A stretch of DNA of 64,000 bases, taken from positions 6,140,501 to 6,204,500 of the forward strand of contig OZ014412.1 of assembly GCA_963965975.1 (NCBI GenBank), written 5' to 3'. A program made the translations under genes and the position numbers. The number at the start of each line of letters is the position of its first letter. Positions within the stretch are counted from its first letter, which is position 1. Under the pieces are notes generated by a model. That model saw only the letters and a program-made list of their open reading frames with translations. It was not told where the DNA came from and ran no database searches. This stretch comes from Xestospongia bergquistia (lineage: Eukaryota; Porifera; Demospongiae; Haplosclerida; Petrosiidae). This document shows positions 35,231-47,208 of this stretch, piece by piece.

Positions 35231-36275
35231 CCACGTGATACTCCTACAGGACTGGTTTTTACAGCTCTCACTAATACTTCAGTCACTCTCTACTGGTCAC
35301 CTACTCTTCATCCTAACTGTATAGTTAACTATACTGTTGCACTTATGGAATGCTTTACTATTTCTACAGGCTGTTCCATTAATGACTTCTAATATTACAA
35401 AGAATACAGAGAACTAGACTACTATTGTTGTGATTTGACAGGTGTATATTATTGTTTATAATAACTTAGTCTAGAGGTTTGTTTTATGTCTTCTTCTCTC
35501 TCTCCTTGCCTTCCTCTCTTGTATGTGTGTTATATTTACCTCCCATATAGTTATGTTCTTAAAGAATCAATAATTACTAGTACTAGTGTTATAACAACAT
35601 CATCTAAATACCATAGAGAGAGTATCAAATATACTATTATTTATAGAAATTGTTTATTTAATATATCAACAATAACAATAACAAGTGTAGCCAGTTCATT
35701 TTCAAGAACTGAACATAAGTGATTCATCGGATATCAGTAAGTACAAACTATTGTCATTTTTTGATTTGTGATGAGTATTGGAACTACAAATACTTTAATG
35801 TCTTTGTTAATTCTAGCATATACTGCATCTTCACATTTGACTAATCAGATTTTAATTATTTCCTTTGATAGTGACAGTATGTTCACTAGAAATTGCTGCT
35901 GTTTGTCCAAGTATGTCTTCACTACTATCACTACTATATACTACAATTAGATATATTTCCATTATAGCTAACGAAAACCAACAAACATCATACTTATCAG
36001 GTAATTAAAAAAAATGTTAAATTACTAATTTTTTACTTAACAGTGAATACACCGTTAGTATGTTCCTCTCTTATCTATTAACTGCTGTTATTACAGCATT
36101 TATTTTCTATCTCATTATGAGAAGGAGGAGCTACAATAAAGACACTCCACCATTAAAGAAGTTGACATGTGATGATGTTGAGTTACCAAAGATCTCAGGA
36201 AAGAGGTCATTGAATTACAAGCAAATACTGCTTATGGATACATTAATTATGTTTAGTATTGATAAAACGTTGTGA
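35231..36275 (+). pseudogene. Receptor B2 relic (class A)
   Basis: A truncated FN3-1 start (about 35228-35339, ...YTV) runs directly into a degraded FN3-2a (35365-35440, stop TAG near 35414). A shortened FN3-2b (35488-35540) and stalk exons (35555-35615 and later pieces) follow. A TM/tail exon from about 36045 has a one-base deletion before SMFL and a second frame change in the tail, so the usual C-terminal motif is read out of frame. No leader or Ig exon is left. Confidence 0.75.
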
Positions 36276-36825
36276 ACAAATTATACAATGATACCATTCT
36301 ACTTACTTTGTCAACTTGATATTGCAATTGGTAATAAGTAAAAGAAGTCTTGTATATTCAAAGTAGTACTAATCTTTTAGCATCTAATAGAACATGAGAC
36401 TTATTGAAAATTGTGGATGAATAAACATATTCTTCTGTTACTCCCATCATTGTTTCTTTCCCTTATTTAGTAGTTGCTATATAATTAAACCATTGTTTAC
36501 GCTCACATATATATATAATTGATTAATGATGTACTGTTTATGAACTTAAAAAGTAAACACAGATGTTGCTACATACTTTGTATATTGAAAGTAAATAAAT
36601 GACATCATAGTACTACAGTTTGCCTCATAGGATAGATCTAGCTAATGAAAAAAACTTAATGACACTTTATCAAATTATTACCTCCATAAAATCGAGAATT
36701 GTAATGTTAAGGGTCTTTGTAAACATTGTGAAATGTGTCTTTCACTTGACATTATGCTAACTGATGTAATAGTTAATTTAAAAATAAGATAAATACAATC
36801 ACTGTAATAGTTTTCTAATCCTTAG
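36276..36825. other. Intergenic DNA upstream of pseudogene G
   Basis: I searched for an ATG exon ending in phase 1 with a GT donor for the Ig exon that follows and found no convincing signal-peptide exon. Confidence 0.4.
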
Positions 36826-38624
36826 GTCTTCTTTATCAAAGTTCTCCATCTTATTCTTCTGTATGTCCTGGAGATAATGTGGTCTTTACTTGTACTACAA
36901 ACACTGGAATTGTCTCATGGGCAGATAATTCTGATGGAACTGGAAATATAGGATTCTCTGGTTCCAATGCAATAGGATAACCACCAAGACAATTAGGAAT
37001 ATTTAAAATTGCTCTCATTAGTGTCAATGGAATGATGTTTGTATCAACAGCTAATGCAGCATACAGTCAGTCATCTACTAATATTTACTGTTCAGCAGAT
37101 GCTATGAACTACAACGACATGGATAAACTAACTGTGAGAAGTGAGTTATAATCACAAGAGGCATACAAAATCATTGATATCTATATATTATTTATTTCAG
37201 ATGTAGATCAACTTGGTTCACCTATTGGATTATCAGGAGTAGTACTTAATAACAGTCAAGTCCAACTCACTTGGTCTCCACCATCTGATCACTCTATCTG
37301 TATTACTAAATACACTATCAGAGTATCAGTGATACTATAGGAGATAATACCAGTGGAAATATGACAGCATTTACAATAATGGAGGTATTATCAGGAAATG
37401 TGTATAACTTTAGTATTGCTGGAATAGATAAGAGAGACATCATTGGATTATTTAGTGAACCATTGATAATTGATTTATCAGGTAAATAATTTAACTGTAT
37501 AATTTAATTTGATATCATTTATATAGTTCCAGATCAAATTATAAACCTTCAATATAATATCATTTACATTGGATCTAACAATGTTAATATCACTGTGTAC
37601 CGGAATGTAAGTTATATTTTGTTATATCAGTTATTACTGGTCTATTTTCTTTAGTCACCTTTGACCTCATTATATCGTCCTAATATAACATTTATCATAA
37701 TACCTCCTCCATGATATCACATGATATAACAATACTGACTTACTATGTATTGTTCAATGTTATTATTGGCCACACCTATTTTATTAGTGTATTCAGTGAG
37801 AATAGGAGACAACAATACCGTACATGGTAATGTGTTATTTTTAAATAGCTCAGCAAAATATCATTTAGTTTTTCCTATACAGTAAGTCTGACTATTACAA
37901 TTAGATCTACAAGAAAATAATCAAATTGTTCAATCCATTACTTGATGATAGCTTTTTTATGTCATAAACTAATATTATAAACTATAGACATTAACTTTGA
38001 CTACTCACATGATCAATTAGTTTATGGTTTATTAATTTTCTTATACAGTATATCAATAACACCAACTAGTATTACTAGTAAAATATTAATATATTATTAA
38101 CACATGAGTGACAACAGCCTTAGTTATAACTGAGGTACATGTACATATTAGAACTCCATTTTAGAGATGCCCACTACTGTTGTGATATGTGATATCATAT
38201 AGCATAATAAAGACACTCAGTATTAATAATGAATTCATTTATATATGAATTACTCATAATGTTAGATATTATCACTTATTAAATTACTAACTCAATTATA
38301 AGGTCATATAAATACTTGTATCAATTTGTATTTCATTTAGGTGTCTTGTTACATTAATAAGTACCACATATACTACCAGTACAGTTTCTTAATTCATTAC
38401 AGTTGCTATTCCAGTTAGTATGCTCCTGTCTTCTTGTAACTGCTGTTATTGCTACATTTATTTTCTATCTCATTATGAGAAGGAGGAGCTACAATAAAGA
38501 CACTCCACCTACTACTACTACCCAATTAGGTCCAATATATGATGATGTTAAGTTACCAGAGACCTCAGAACAGAAAGAGATCATTGAATTACAAGGAAAT
38601 ACTGCTTATGGATATATTAATTAG
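36826..38624 (+). pseudogene. Receptor G: diverged class A receptor with several lesions
   Basis: The Ig exon 36826-37140 (SVCPGDNVVFTCTT...GIVSW...IYC) is open except for TAA at 36978-36980. FN3-1 37201-37481 (LSGVVLNNSQVQLTWSPPSDHSICITKY) changes frame near 37323; its length is not compatible with the phase 1-1 rule. FN3-2a 37527-37606 has Arg (CGG) where the core Trp should be. FN3-2b from about 37657 contains TGA and has lost similarity at its start. The TM exon at about 38402-38624 is two bases short near 38434, so the leader side and the otherwise intact tail (ending NTAYGYIN) are in different frames. It is related to the relic at 56.2 kb. It was probably a distinct receptor lineage, now dead. 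Confidence 0.72.
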
Positions 38625-39157
38625 TATAATATTGCTTTACATTTGTTTTTAAATATGGAAATATGGACATATTAATTAAGAGCATTATGTTCACTTATAA
38701 GACATAAATATAAACTCAATCAATTTATATGATGGCAGTATGTTTAATGTTTTGTTATAAAAAGACTCACTTAGAAAAGAATTGCATTGGTGACAAAATA
38801 ACTATACTACATCTACTGACAAGAAATAATGATATGAACACTTTATTAATAATATTATAAGGTGTAGTGCTCATTGTACTCTAGATAATTGATATTAATA
38901 TTGCTTTATTATAGCTAGTAATTGACTGTGGTATTTAGCTTTAAAATATTATTGAGATTATGAAAAGTATAGAAAAAGGAAACATTGATTGTTTTCAATT
39001 TGATAATAATGAGATCTCTAATGGTTTAAAAAATACATCAAAATGATATAACAGTAAATGAGTGGTCAATGTGTCATTGGTTTTTTTATAATTTTTGTAA
39101 TGAATTTTACAATTTGCTTTTCATTTAGACAACCTTTCCAAATATGTACATATACCA
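38625..39157. other. 3' flank of G
   Basis: AT-rich flank resembling those of A2 and E; no exon. Confidence 0.4.
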
Positions 39158-39716
39158 GTACATAATGTGACAGCTGGAAGAGAATACTCTGTCATAAAGA
39201 GAGATGATGTATCTCATGCATGCACCACCTTATAATACATCATCTGGAGGTGACTATTCTGTCTTAAAGAGAGAAGAGAAGGAAGTTAGTTAAACATAGA
39301 TTGACAATCATAGTTTAATTTACAATATTATTATAGAGCAGAGAAAATAATCTTCAGTTACAACAGACTGGTTTGTATTCAACTCTAAATAATAAAGTAA
39401 GAGATAATACAGTCCACTATAATTATCATGATAACTTACATTATGTATTAGCAAAACAAACAACTGGAAGTATGCCAAAGGAACTTGAAGTATAGTATAT
39501 GATGAAGTAGGCAATACTACTAAGAACAGATGAATGACACCTCCTACATCAAATTTAGATCAGTCTGTTATCTACTCTGATATCAAGGCATCAACTGATC
39601 CTAGTAAGGTATGATATATCAATGTTGCTACAGTTACCATTCTTTATTGTCACTAACAAAGGTTCTCTATAAGTGGAAGGCAATCAATGGCAGTAGAGGA
39701 TAATCAACAACAATAA
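39158..39716 (+). pseudogene. Class B receptor tail relic opening block C
   Basis: It has the tail exons only: about 39168-39287 (EYSVIKRDD..., then an inserted TG breaks the frame before DYSVLKRE), 39338-39398 (LQQTGLYSTLNN), 39454-39608 (TGA/TAG before VYDEVG, later SVIYSDIK) and 39660-39716 (highly shortened last exon, GAGGATAATCAAC...TAA). It aligns with 24550-25140 and 1-327. At the first indel this copy keeps GCTGGAAGAGAATACTCT, which shows that the TAA at 24562 in B0 comes from a deletion. Confidence 0.72.
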
Positions 39717-41255
39717 TTTTCTTCACACATCACCTGTAAAATGATAATAATATCTTTTAATTCATTGCTGTCTTGTATAATGTTATAATGTGTCACTTTT
39801 TAGTTCGTTATTTTATCTGTCATGTTTTATTATAAGTTATTGAGTTATTTAGTGTTCATTATAAGACTAATTATTAATTTATCAATATGAGCTCTATATG
39901 ATCACATTGTATCATTACAGCAGCTGTTAATATTATCACTCATTATCAAGTATGATACAATAACATAACTACATGTACCAATATATGTACTATAGACCAC
40001 ATCACAATATGCATGTACATGTATATGTATATACCACATAGAATACACATTAATACATTAACTATATTTAATGTTCACTATTTCATATTACTGAAGACAG
40101 TATCAAAATGAGTTATCAATTTACATTTTTATTAGTGATATATTGATGTATATCAAGTTTAGATGATAACTTGACAGCTGTTTATACTAAATTGAGTCTA
40201 TTGTATACTGTTGTAGTAAATATTAATAAATAACAGTATATAATACACTTCATTGCTGTACTACTGCCAATAATATCACTGATAATAAACTTGATAGCCA
40301 CGTGCTCCACTAAACACATATTACATGTAAAGACAACTAGTCTACATTTCCTATAACATTGTACAATTTGTGCAGTAGTAGTACAGTTAATACAGTATTA
40401 GTTATTAATGATAACTTACATTTATCTAAGTACTTATATCACATTCTATGTTATTGTAATCATCACAGCCTAAAAATGAACAAACCCACATAGATTTATG
40501 GTTCAATGAGATATTTTATATGAAAATATATTTACTCTACACTACTTAGTGTATTAAGATTCAAAATAGTAGTAACACATATTACTTGTTAATATAATGT
40601 ACTATATATTGTATCAATATAACAATATACTGATATATAACTATTTATTATTTACTGTACTTATGAGAACAGTGCCCAAAATATTAATATCAGAGACAGA
40701 ATAAAGGTGTAGCATATATAAAGGTCATTAACATTATTACAGTAATATTCTTACTAGGACTACTATCATTACATTGACAGAATAGTATCTTTGTTGTATC
40801 CTACACGTGTTAAACAATACAAAAACTGACTCTATACTACTGATATAGAACAAAGCATAAATAATTTGATTGTGATATTGACAGTTTTATAACTAACTAT
40901 TAGATTATCAATACTTTAAAGTCTGTCAGAATAATGTTTATTAATTCTTTCTTTACTGTTGTTGTTTTTACATACAATACATACATAATGGAGAGTACAC
41001 AACATTCATTTATCATCTGTTTAGACATCTTGTCTATAAAAACATATTACTTATTATGACCTATCTAATACTGTCCAATAATAACAGTCCATAATATATA
41101 ATACAACATACATTGATTATATAGTATGTAATGGTTTTAGTTGAAATAATGTTTGTACAAAATATATCATTTACTTTAAGTTATTAGTTTAAATATTTAA
41201 CAAGATTGATATGTTGATTTTATCATTGATTTTATATTATATAGAGCTACCTGTA
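39717..41255. other. Intergenic DNA of block C
   Basis: The first 450 bases match 340-800 and 25150-25620. The remainder is AT-rich without recognisable exons. Confidence 0.45.
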
Positions 41256-42240
41256 TATTACAGCATTGGTTTGTATTTTCTTCCTTGTCTTAGGTAAGTT
41301 GACGATATAATTGTGATAAAGAATGTAAAGAGTTTCATTATAAAGTTATAGAGAACATAGAAGCTTCAGTTACAAGTCTAGACTGTAATCATGAAGTATG
41401 TCCACAGACACAAGGAGCACTCACTTGTACAATAACAGGCAGTAGAGCAGCTTGGTATTCTCCTCTATTAGATAGTACTTCCATTGCTACAGTAAGTTCT
41501 GGACAAGTTAGTAATGTTGCTAATACTGAGTTTACTGCTGCTCTTGTGAGTATTAATAATTCTGGACTAACAGCTAATTTAAGGTTTATTGCTGCTACTG
41601 ATAAGAATGGAACATAAGTCAGGTGTGCTGATGTAATAGATCAAACACTTCAGTCACTCTTTATTGGTCACCTCCTACTCTTTATCCTAATTGTATAGTT
41701 AACTACACTGTTGAGATCAGGACAACTAGTGATAATATATTGATCAGTAGTCTTAGTACTGATAGTAATATCACCAGTATTAATGTATCTACTGGTCTCT
41801 CTCGGTCAGTAGACTATCAATACAGAGTAGTAGGGTCTGATGCTATTAATAGATTAGGACCCTATAGTCAATATACAGTGTTCACTTTAGATGGTAAGAA
41901 TGAACAATTCATATTTACTAACTAATATTTCATTAGTTCTACAGACTGTGTCAGTAATCATTTATATCACTTCAAAAAATAAAGAAATGAAATATAAGTC
42001 AGATATGCTGATGTAATAGACACAAACTCAAACATTTCAGTTACTCTTTCTGGTCACTTCCTATTCTTCATTCTAACTGTATATTCCAAGTGATGTTCCT
42101 ACAGGACAACATTTTACAGCTCTCACCAGTATTAATGTATCTAATGGTCTCTCTCAGTCAGTGGAGTATCAATACAGAGTAGTAGGGTCTGATGCTGTTA
42201 ATAGATTTGGACCCCATAGTCAATTTTGTTTATTTTCACT
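41256..42240 (+). pseudogene. Fused Ig/FN3-1 relic plus a second truncated copy, block C
   Basis: A leader remnant lies near 41256-41295 (no ATG). The Ig exon from about 41350 has CAA intact where block B has TAA, but carries its own TAA at 41615-41617. It is joined without intron to FN3-1 (about 41650-41894), which is open to the usual TLDG end and GTAAGA donor. A second, shorter Ig/FN3 remnant at about 41990-42235 repeats the same junction with internal deletions. Confidence 0.72.
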
Positions 42241-43005
42241 CTAAATATTAAGAACTATACTATATCTGTAAGTATAATTTATGACACATAATCAAATCAC
42301 AAGTAATCACAGCTTTATTAATATGTAAAGAAAAAAGAAATTTAGTAAATTAAATGAAAAAATATACTGAATACACTTAGAATTTATGTTACATTATATC
42401 ACACTTACAAACTATTATATTGTAAATGAGACATTCAGATCACAAATAATCATTATTAATATGGAAAAAAAGGGAATTTAGTAAATACAATGAAAACATT
42501 GCATTGAAATACACTTAGAATATATATTACATTATATCTTATTTACTCACTATTATATTGTAAACGATACATTCAGATGACAAGTTACCACAGCATTATT
42601 AATATGGAAAGAAAATAATAATGCAAACAAAATGTCACATTGTAGTTAATCCTTATTTTTTGTCTCATGTATCACTACTTTAACATTTACAGTATCTGAC
42701 TTTGTTAAGTTACATATTAGTGTTGTTAATGTGTAGAAAGTTGACATTTTGTCATAGTAAACATAATGAAAAACAAGGAAGAAAAAATTAAATTTCTATT
42801 AGCCACAACTTTTCTTTAGCTGACACACAAAGCTAGCTTTTGATTCTTAACTAAAATAGTATAAAATACATCATTATATACTATTATGACATCATATAAA
42901 ATAATTTGATTAAAATTCTGGGTATCTGCATTTTGAAAAAGGGAGTATAAGTATTTCTACTTAATTCATTATCTACATTTTGAAAAAGGAAGTATATACT
43001 GTCAG
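42241..43005. other. Non-coding stretch with tandem near-repeats
   Basis: Counterpart of 3122-3706 in which a segment of about 115 bp (CACTTA...ACTATTATATTGTAAATGA...ATTATTAATATGGA) occurs about three times in a row between 42300 and 42620. No coding signal. Confidence 0.5.
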
Positions 43006-44700
43006 AAACTTGTACTTTATCTGCTAATTCTGGATCATGTTATGGTAGATCTCCATGTTGGTACTTTAATTTAACAACCAGTCAATGTGAACTATTTTCA
43101 TATAGTGGTTGTGATGGTAACAGTAATAGATTCTCTACATTGGAACAGTATACTTATAGTTGTAGTAAGTATAATATGACATTAGTTATTATTTCTTATT
43201 TCATCTATGGTTGTATAGGTTGTTCATTAAATACTATGTGTTCAAATTGTGGAATCAATCCCTGTTCTAATATAAAATGTCCAACATTTCCCAGTGCTAT
43301 ATGTGAAGTTGATAAGTGTGCTAATAATAATAATGGCTCTGCTACCTTGTAGCATTTATAGAAAGGACAATTTAAACATTTGTGGTAAGTAACATTGAAT
43401 TGTAGATTTAGAAGGTTCAGGTGGACTACTTAGTATCCATCAGTATCTGTTCACATATTTTCTTATAAGAAAGCATGTAACACTATTATAACAAAAATAT
43501 ATTTATGAAGTAAATTAATAATTTATTTATTTATTTCTCAAATGTTTGTTCACTTCCTGTAAATATTTTGGTCCATATAACAATAGTGTTATTTGTTGGT
43601 TCTTTAACAGTGAGTTAGGACGTTGTCAGGAGTTCCTGTATGGAATGCATTCAAACATGTGGTAAATTAATAAAAGTGGCAGATTTAATGATACAGTATT
43701 TATATTATAGTGGCACGAGATATGAAATTACTAATAGACTTTAATAGACTTAGAGCCTTGAATAAGATTTGTATTGTATTTCTCAGACAATGTCTGTGTT
43801 TAATATTAAAGTTATAATATAATAGTCTATTGTTCATTATTACTGAAAATGTGGATGTATATATATATATGTATATTATAGACTTATTATGCACACATGA
43901 TCTTAAAAAGTATAATGTCTCAGTGATCCTTGTGGAGTATCTAGTTGTCCCAATCATCTTAATAGTGTGTTTGTGTCTAGTTCATATGGTCAATGTTCAG
44001 CTCACTATTATAACAGTTCTGGTATGGATGTAACTAACACTGGTAGTAAGTACATTTCATAAACTATAGGAGTAATGACAACTATACAAAGACATATACA
44101 ATGAACACTGAATGATATGTTAGTATATTACTATAATGGCAACTTTTTTTGTAGTAACATGTCCTGCCAACAAACCTCCCATTATCAGTCTTATTAATCC
44201 TTGTGATCATGAAACTTGTCCTCAATATCCTGAAGTTCAATGTATAGTTGATAGATGTGGTCAATGTAAGGCTAAATTCACTGTTAATCAAGAAGATGTC
44301 ACTGATCAATGTAGTAAGTTAAATCATGATATCATTAAAATCAATGCTCAAATTGTTTCAGGTATGTGTCCATTTGAAGGAGAAATACTAAAACCATATG
44401 GTACATTATGTCATCAAAACTGTACTAGTATTGACAGAAGCAACTCATTTGTTTACCTGTTTGCCTTCCAGGATGTGATTGTTCAGCTGGTCAATTAAGA
44501 TCATTTCATTACATCTGCTATATCACTGTTGTATTTACATTCAGATATTAGATGAGGCTTCTAAAACTGTATCTATCCTGATGAGTGACCTTGTTCTCCT
44601 TGTGGACCTATATCTCAGAATTGTTCAAACATTAATAAACTCATCCAATTACAAGTATAGTTGTCATATATGTACAGGTATATAAAAGCTCATAAATCAT
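43006..44700 (+). pseudogene. Kunitz/Cys-rich gene, block C: contiguous but decayed
   Basis: Exons in order: Kunitz 43006-43164 (no stop; the first five cysteine positions are present but the fifth, at Cys51, is Tyr); Cys-rich 43219-43384 (keeps KCPTFPSAIC, then a frame change before the end); second Kunitz-like, about 43542-43664 (GRCQEFLYG in frame, middle deleted); Cys-rich 43927-44045 (two Cys lost: Phe and Tyr); Cys-rich from 44155, the best preserved (VTCPANKPP...INPC...CPQYPEVQC...VDRCGQC...VTDQC), reading on through MCPFEGE...LCHQNC. A later GCDCSAGQL near 44471 suggests a trypsin-inhibitor-like tail. The product would be a secreted or extracellular protease-inhibitor-type protein. 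Unlike A and B, no receptor gene interrupts it, so it shows the ancestral order. Confidence 0.72.
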
Positions 44701-44744
44701 CAATGGTATAATATCTCTGATTTCAGATTACTCTCTTGAAGGTC

Positions 44745-45760
44745 AGTTTATCAAATAAGTGACACTTATACTCATACATGTAAAATCTGGACAAGTTAGT
44801 AATATTGATAATACTGAGTTTACTGCTGCTTTTGTGAGCAACAATTCTGGACTAATAACTAATTTAAGTTTTACTGCTACTACTGATAAGAATGGAACAC
44901 AAGTCAGGTGTGTTGATGATGGAAGTTCAATGACTTGTACTATTATGATATCAGGTATGTCACTAACAGTAATATATATAACTAACATGTACTATCATTA
45001 TAAGGTCCTCCAAGTGATGTCCCTACAGGACTGGGTTTTACAGCTCTCATGAACACTTCAGTCACGCTCTATTGGATTGGTCACCTCCTACTCTTTATCC
45101 TAACTGTGTAGTTAACTGCACTGTTGAGATCAGGACAACCAGTGATAATATGTTGATCAATAGTCTTAGTACTGGTAGTAATATTACTACCTCTCTTCTC
45201 TCATCCTCCTCTCTTATACTACAAAGTCTATCACAACATATCAAGTTCACAAACTGTTAATATAACTACTGTTACTAACATTACATTGACTGGAGTACTA
45301 GCTGGATATACCTACATTATAACAGTGGTACCAGTTAATATACTAGGAGATGGATACCCTAATAAGACTACAGGTTATTTAAATATTATTATAAAGTGTG
45401 TTATGTTTACTTTTCATGCAGTTATCATTCCTGATAAAGAACCATTTATTACTGATACCAGTACTAGTGTTAAAACAACATCATCTCAATATCATAGTAA
45501 GAGTGTTTTTTAATAAAATTATTTTATTTTAAAAAAGCAATATTTAACATCAACATTGATATCATTAGCCATACTTATACATTGTCCACAGCATAGTCAT
45601 AACAAGTATAAATGTACAATAATGTATTTAATGTTACTGTCATACTTAATTTGTGATGGAGTATAGAAACTACAAATACTTCAATGTCTTACAATACAAT
45701 ACTTCAATGTCTTACAATACAATGACTGCATCCTCAAACTTAATTACCAGGTTCGATGTG
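44745..45760 (+). pseudogene. Receptor C1 relic with FN3-1/FN3-2b fusion
   Basis: The Ig exon lacks its first half (open from about 44795 to 44955). FN3-1 starts at 45006 and is open to Ser-Asn-Ile-Thr near 45190. It then joins, with no intron, the middle of the FN3-2b exon (TCTCTTCTCTCATCCTCC), removing the end of FN3-1, all of FN3-2a and two introns. An extra four bases (GATT) near 45075 also shift the frame. FN3-2b and stalk pieces follow to about 45750. No TM exon is present before the composition changes. Confidence 0.75.
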
Positions 45761-47150
45761 TTTGGAATAAGTTGTGTTAATTAAGATAAATATGACGTTT
45801 ACATCGAAATGACTACTTAGACGTGTAGCAATTAGATTGGCTCGCACTATTCCATGCGTATAAAATAATTACAATTCCACAAACCATAGATATTATTACG
45901 GAAGCCGCAGACGGACATTCCAATTCCTTTTTCTTATTTCTTCCGCGAACCTTGGCGTATTTAAAAATTCCAATTAACGATCCAGTCCAATTTTTCATTC
46001 CTAATTCCAATTTTGGCATGTGCGCCATTTCTAGGCTTTTCTGTTACTTGATAAAACGCGGATTGGGAGTACCACGAGCCGTCTCTTAGAATCGAGCGTC
46101 AACGAGATGTTTCCAGTTAGGTTGGGTCCCTGACTTTGGTTGTATATTGTAGTTCGATTATTTTGAGAGTCCGAGAACGGACATTAAAACTTTTTGTCTG
46201 TCAGCCAGCCATTATTAATAAGTACTGCTTGATCACTTTTTGTAAGACCATCTACCCAATGTTTCTGATGTTCTTGAGAAGACAGATTATGGCTGTCCAC
46301 ATTGATGACTATAGTCTCTGGTTCTTGCAGTGATCTTGCCAGTTGTCTCAACTTGCAAGCCAGTGCTTTTGCTTTGTAGTTAGTACGCAGCTTTCTTGTG
46401 GGTGCAGATGGTATAGAAAGCTGCTTAGTAAGTGGAGGTGGCCTTGCAGGAGATGAGGATATGATAGATTTAGGAGTAAGTGTCAATGGTTTCGTTGGAA
46501 TGGAAGGGGGCGAGTGGATGTTGTCTTGGAGGAGTGGATGGAAGCTGCTTAGTGAGTACAGGTAGTCTTGGAGGTGTGGATGTCAATATTGGAGATGGCA
46601 GATCGTATGGGGAAAATTCTGGAATGAACCCAGCTTGTTTAATTGGAGTACTGAATGCATTGACTCCTGGTGAATGATCAAGAATTGCTACATTCAATTG
46701 GTATGATGTAGGTGAAGGAAAGCTCACATCCTGTTGTGAAGATGGCAGTATATGTGTAATTCTTGGAGGCAGTGGAGGTATGAAGTACAGCATAATGGAT
46801 GGCTAGATCTAAAATCAGGTCTTCGGGCTCAGTGGTACTGATTTCACTTTCTGAGTCCATGCTCCGTTCATCCAGTAGATCTACTGTAACACCAAGCGCT
46901 CAAGCATGCCATTTTATGGTCGCCCAATGACATGTTACTGGCATCTGACAGACAACTTGAAAGAAGTGTGAAATATATAAAGGGGGTCACTACATTTCAA
47001 AGGCGGCCGTTTCCTTTCATTTAAAACTTTGAAATAATTGTTCCGGGGGAACAATTATTTCGGGGGTCCAGATATTCCGTGACAAACCCCGTTATATTGA
47101 AATTGGAACTAGGAATTGTCTGAGATATTAGAGTACTTGGTCGCAAAGCC
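45761..47150 (-). other. GC-richer island with minus-strand ORFs, possible inserted element
   Basis: Here the AT-rich receptor DNA gives way to sequence with clearly more G, C and CpG. On the minus strand, ORFs at 46860-46678, 46793-46470 and 46486-46184 overlap in different frames. The last two share a motif (LTKQLPSTPPR / LTKQLSIPSAPTR), so they may be one frameshifted protein rich in Pro/Ser/Thr. It ends in a basic segment, then HWVDGLTKSDQAVLINNGWL. The wording of that end is like the start of repeated, transposon-associated invertebrate proteins I cannot name securely. A further minus ORF (46028-45813) has a hydrophobic stretch. A perfect hairpin closes the island at 47031-47061. Function unknown. 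Confidence 0.4.
47031..47061. repeat. Perfect 14-bp-arm hairpin
   Basis: GAAATAATTGTTCC and its exact reverse complement are separated by GGG. It lies at the right edge of the GC-richer island, about 150 bp before the start of receptor I. It may mark an element end or act in the promoter of I. Confidence 0.85.
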
Positions 47151-47208
47151 TAACGTTCCCAGTCCGTCGTTCAATCATAAGGGTTGGGTCTGCCTTGGGA
47201 GACTAGTC

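Larger units (their letters stand above)
39158..44362 (+). repeat. Tandem segmental duplication, block C (older copy)
   Basis: The order is tail relic, flank, Ig/FN3 relic, Kunitz gene, as in A and B, but more diverged and without the internal receptor gene. It is shorter by about 4 kb mainly for that reason. Confidence 0.75.
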
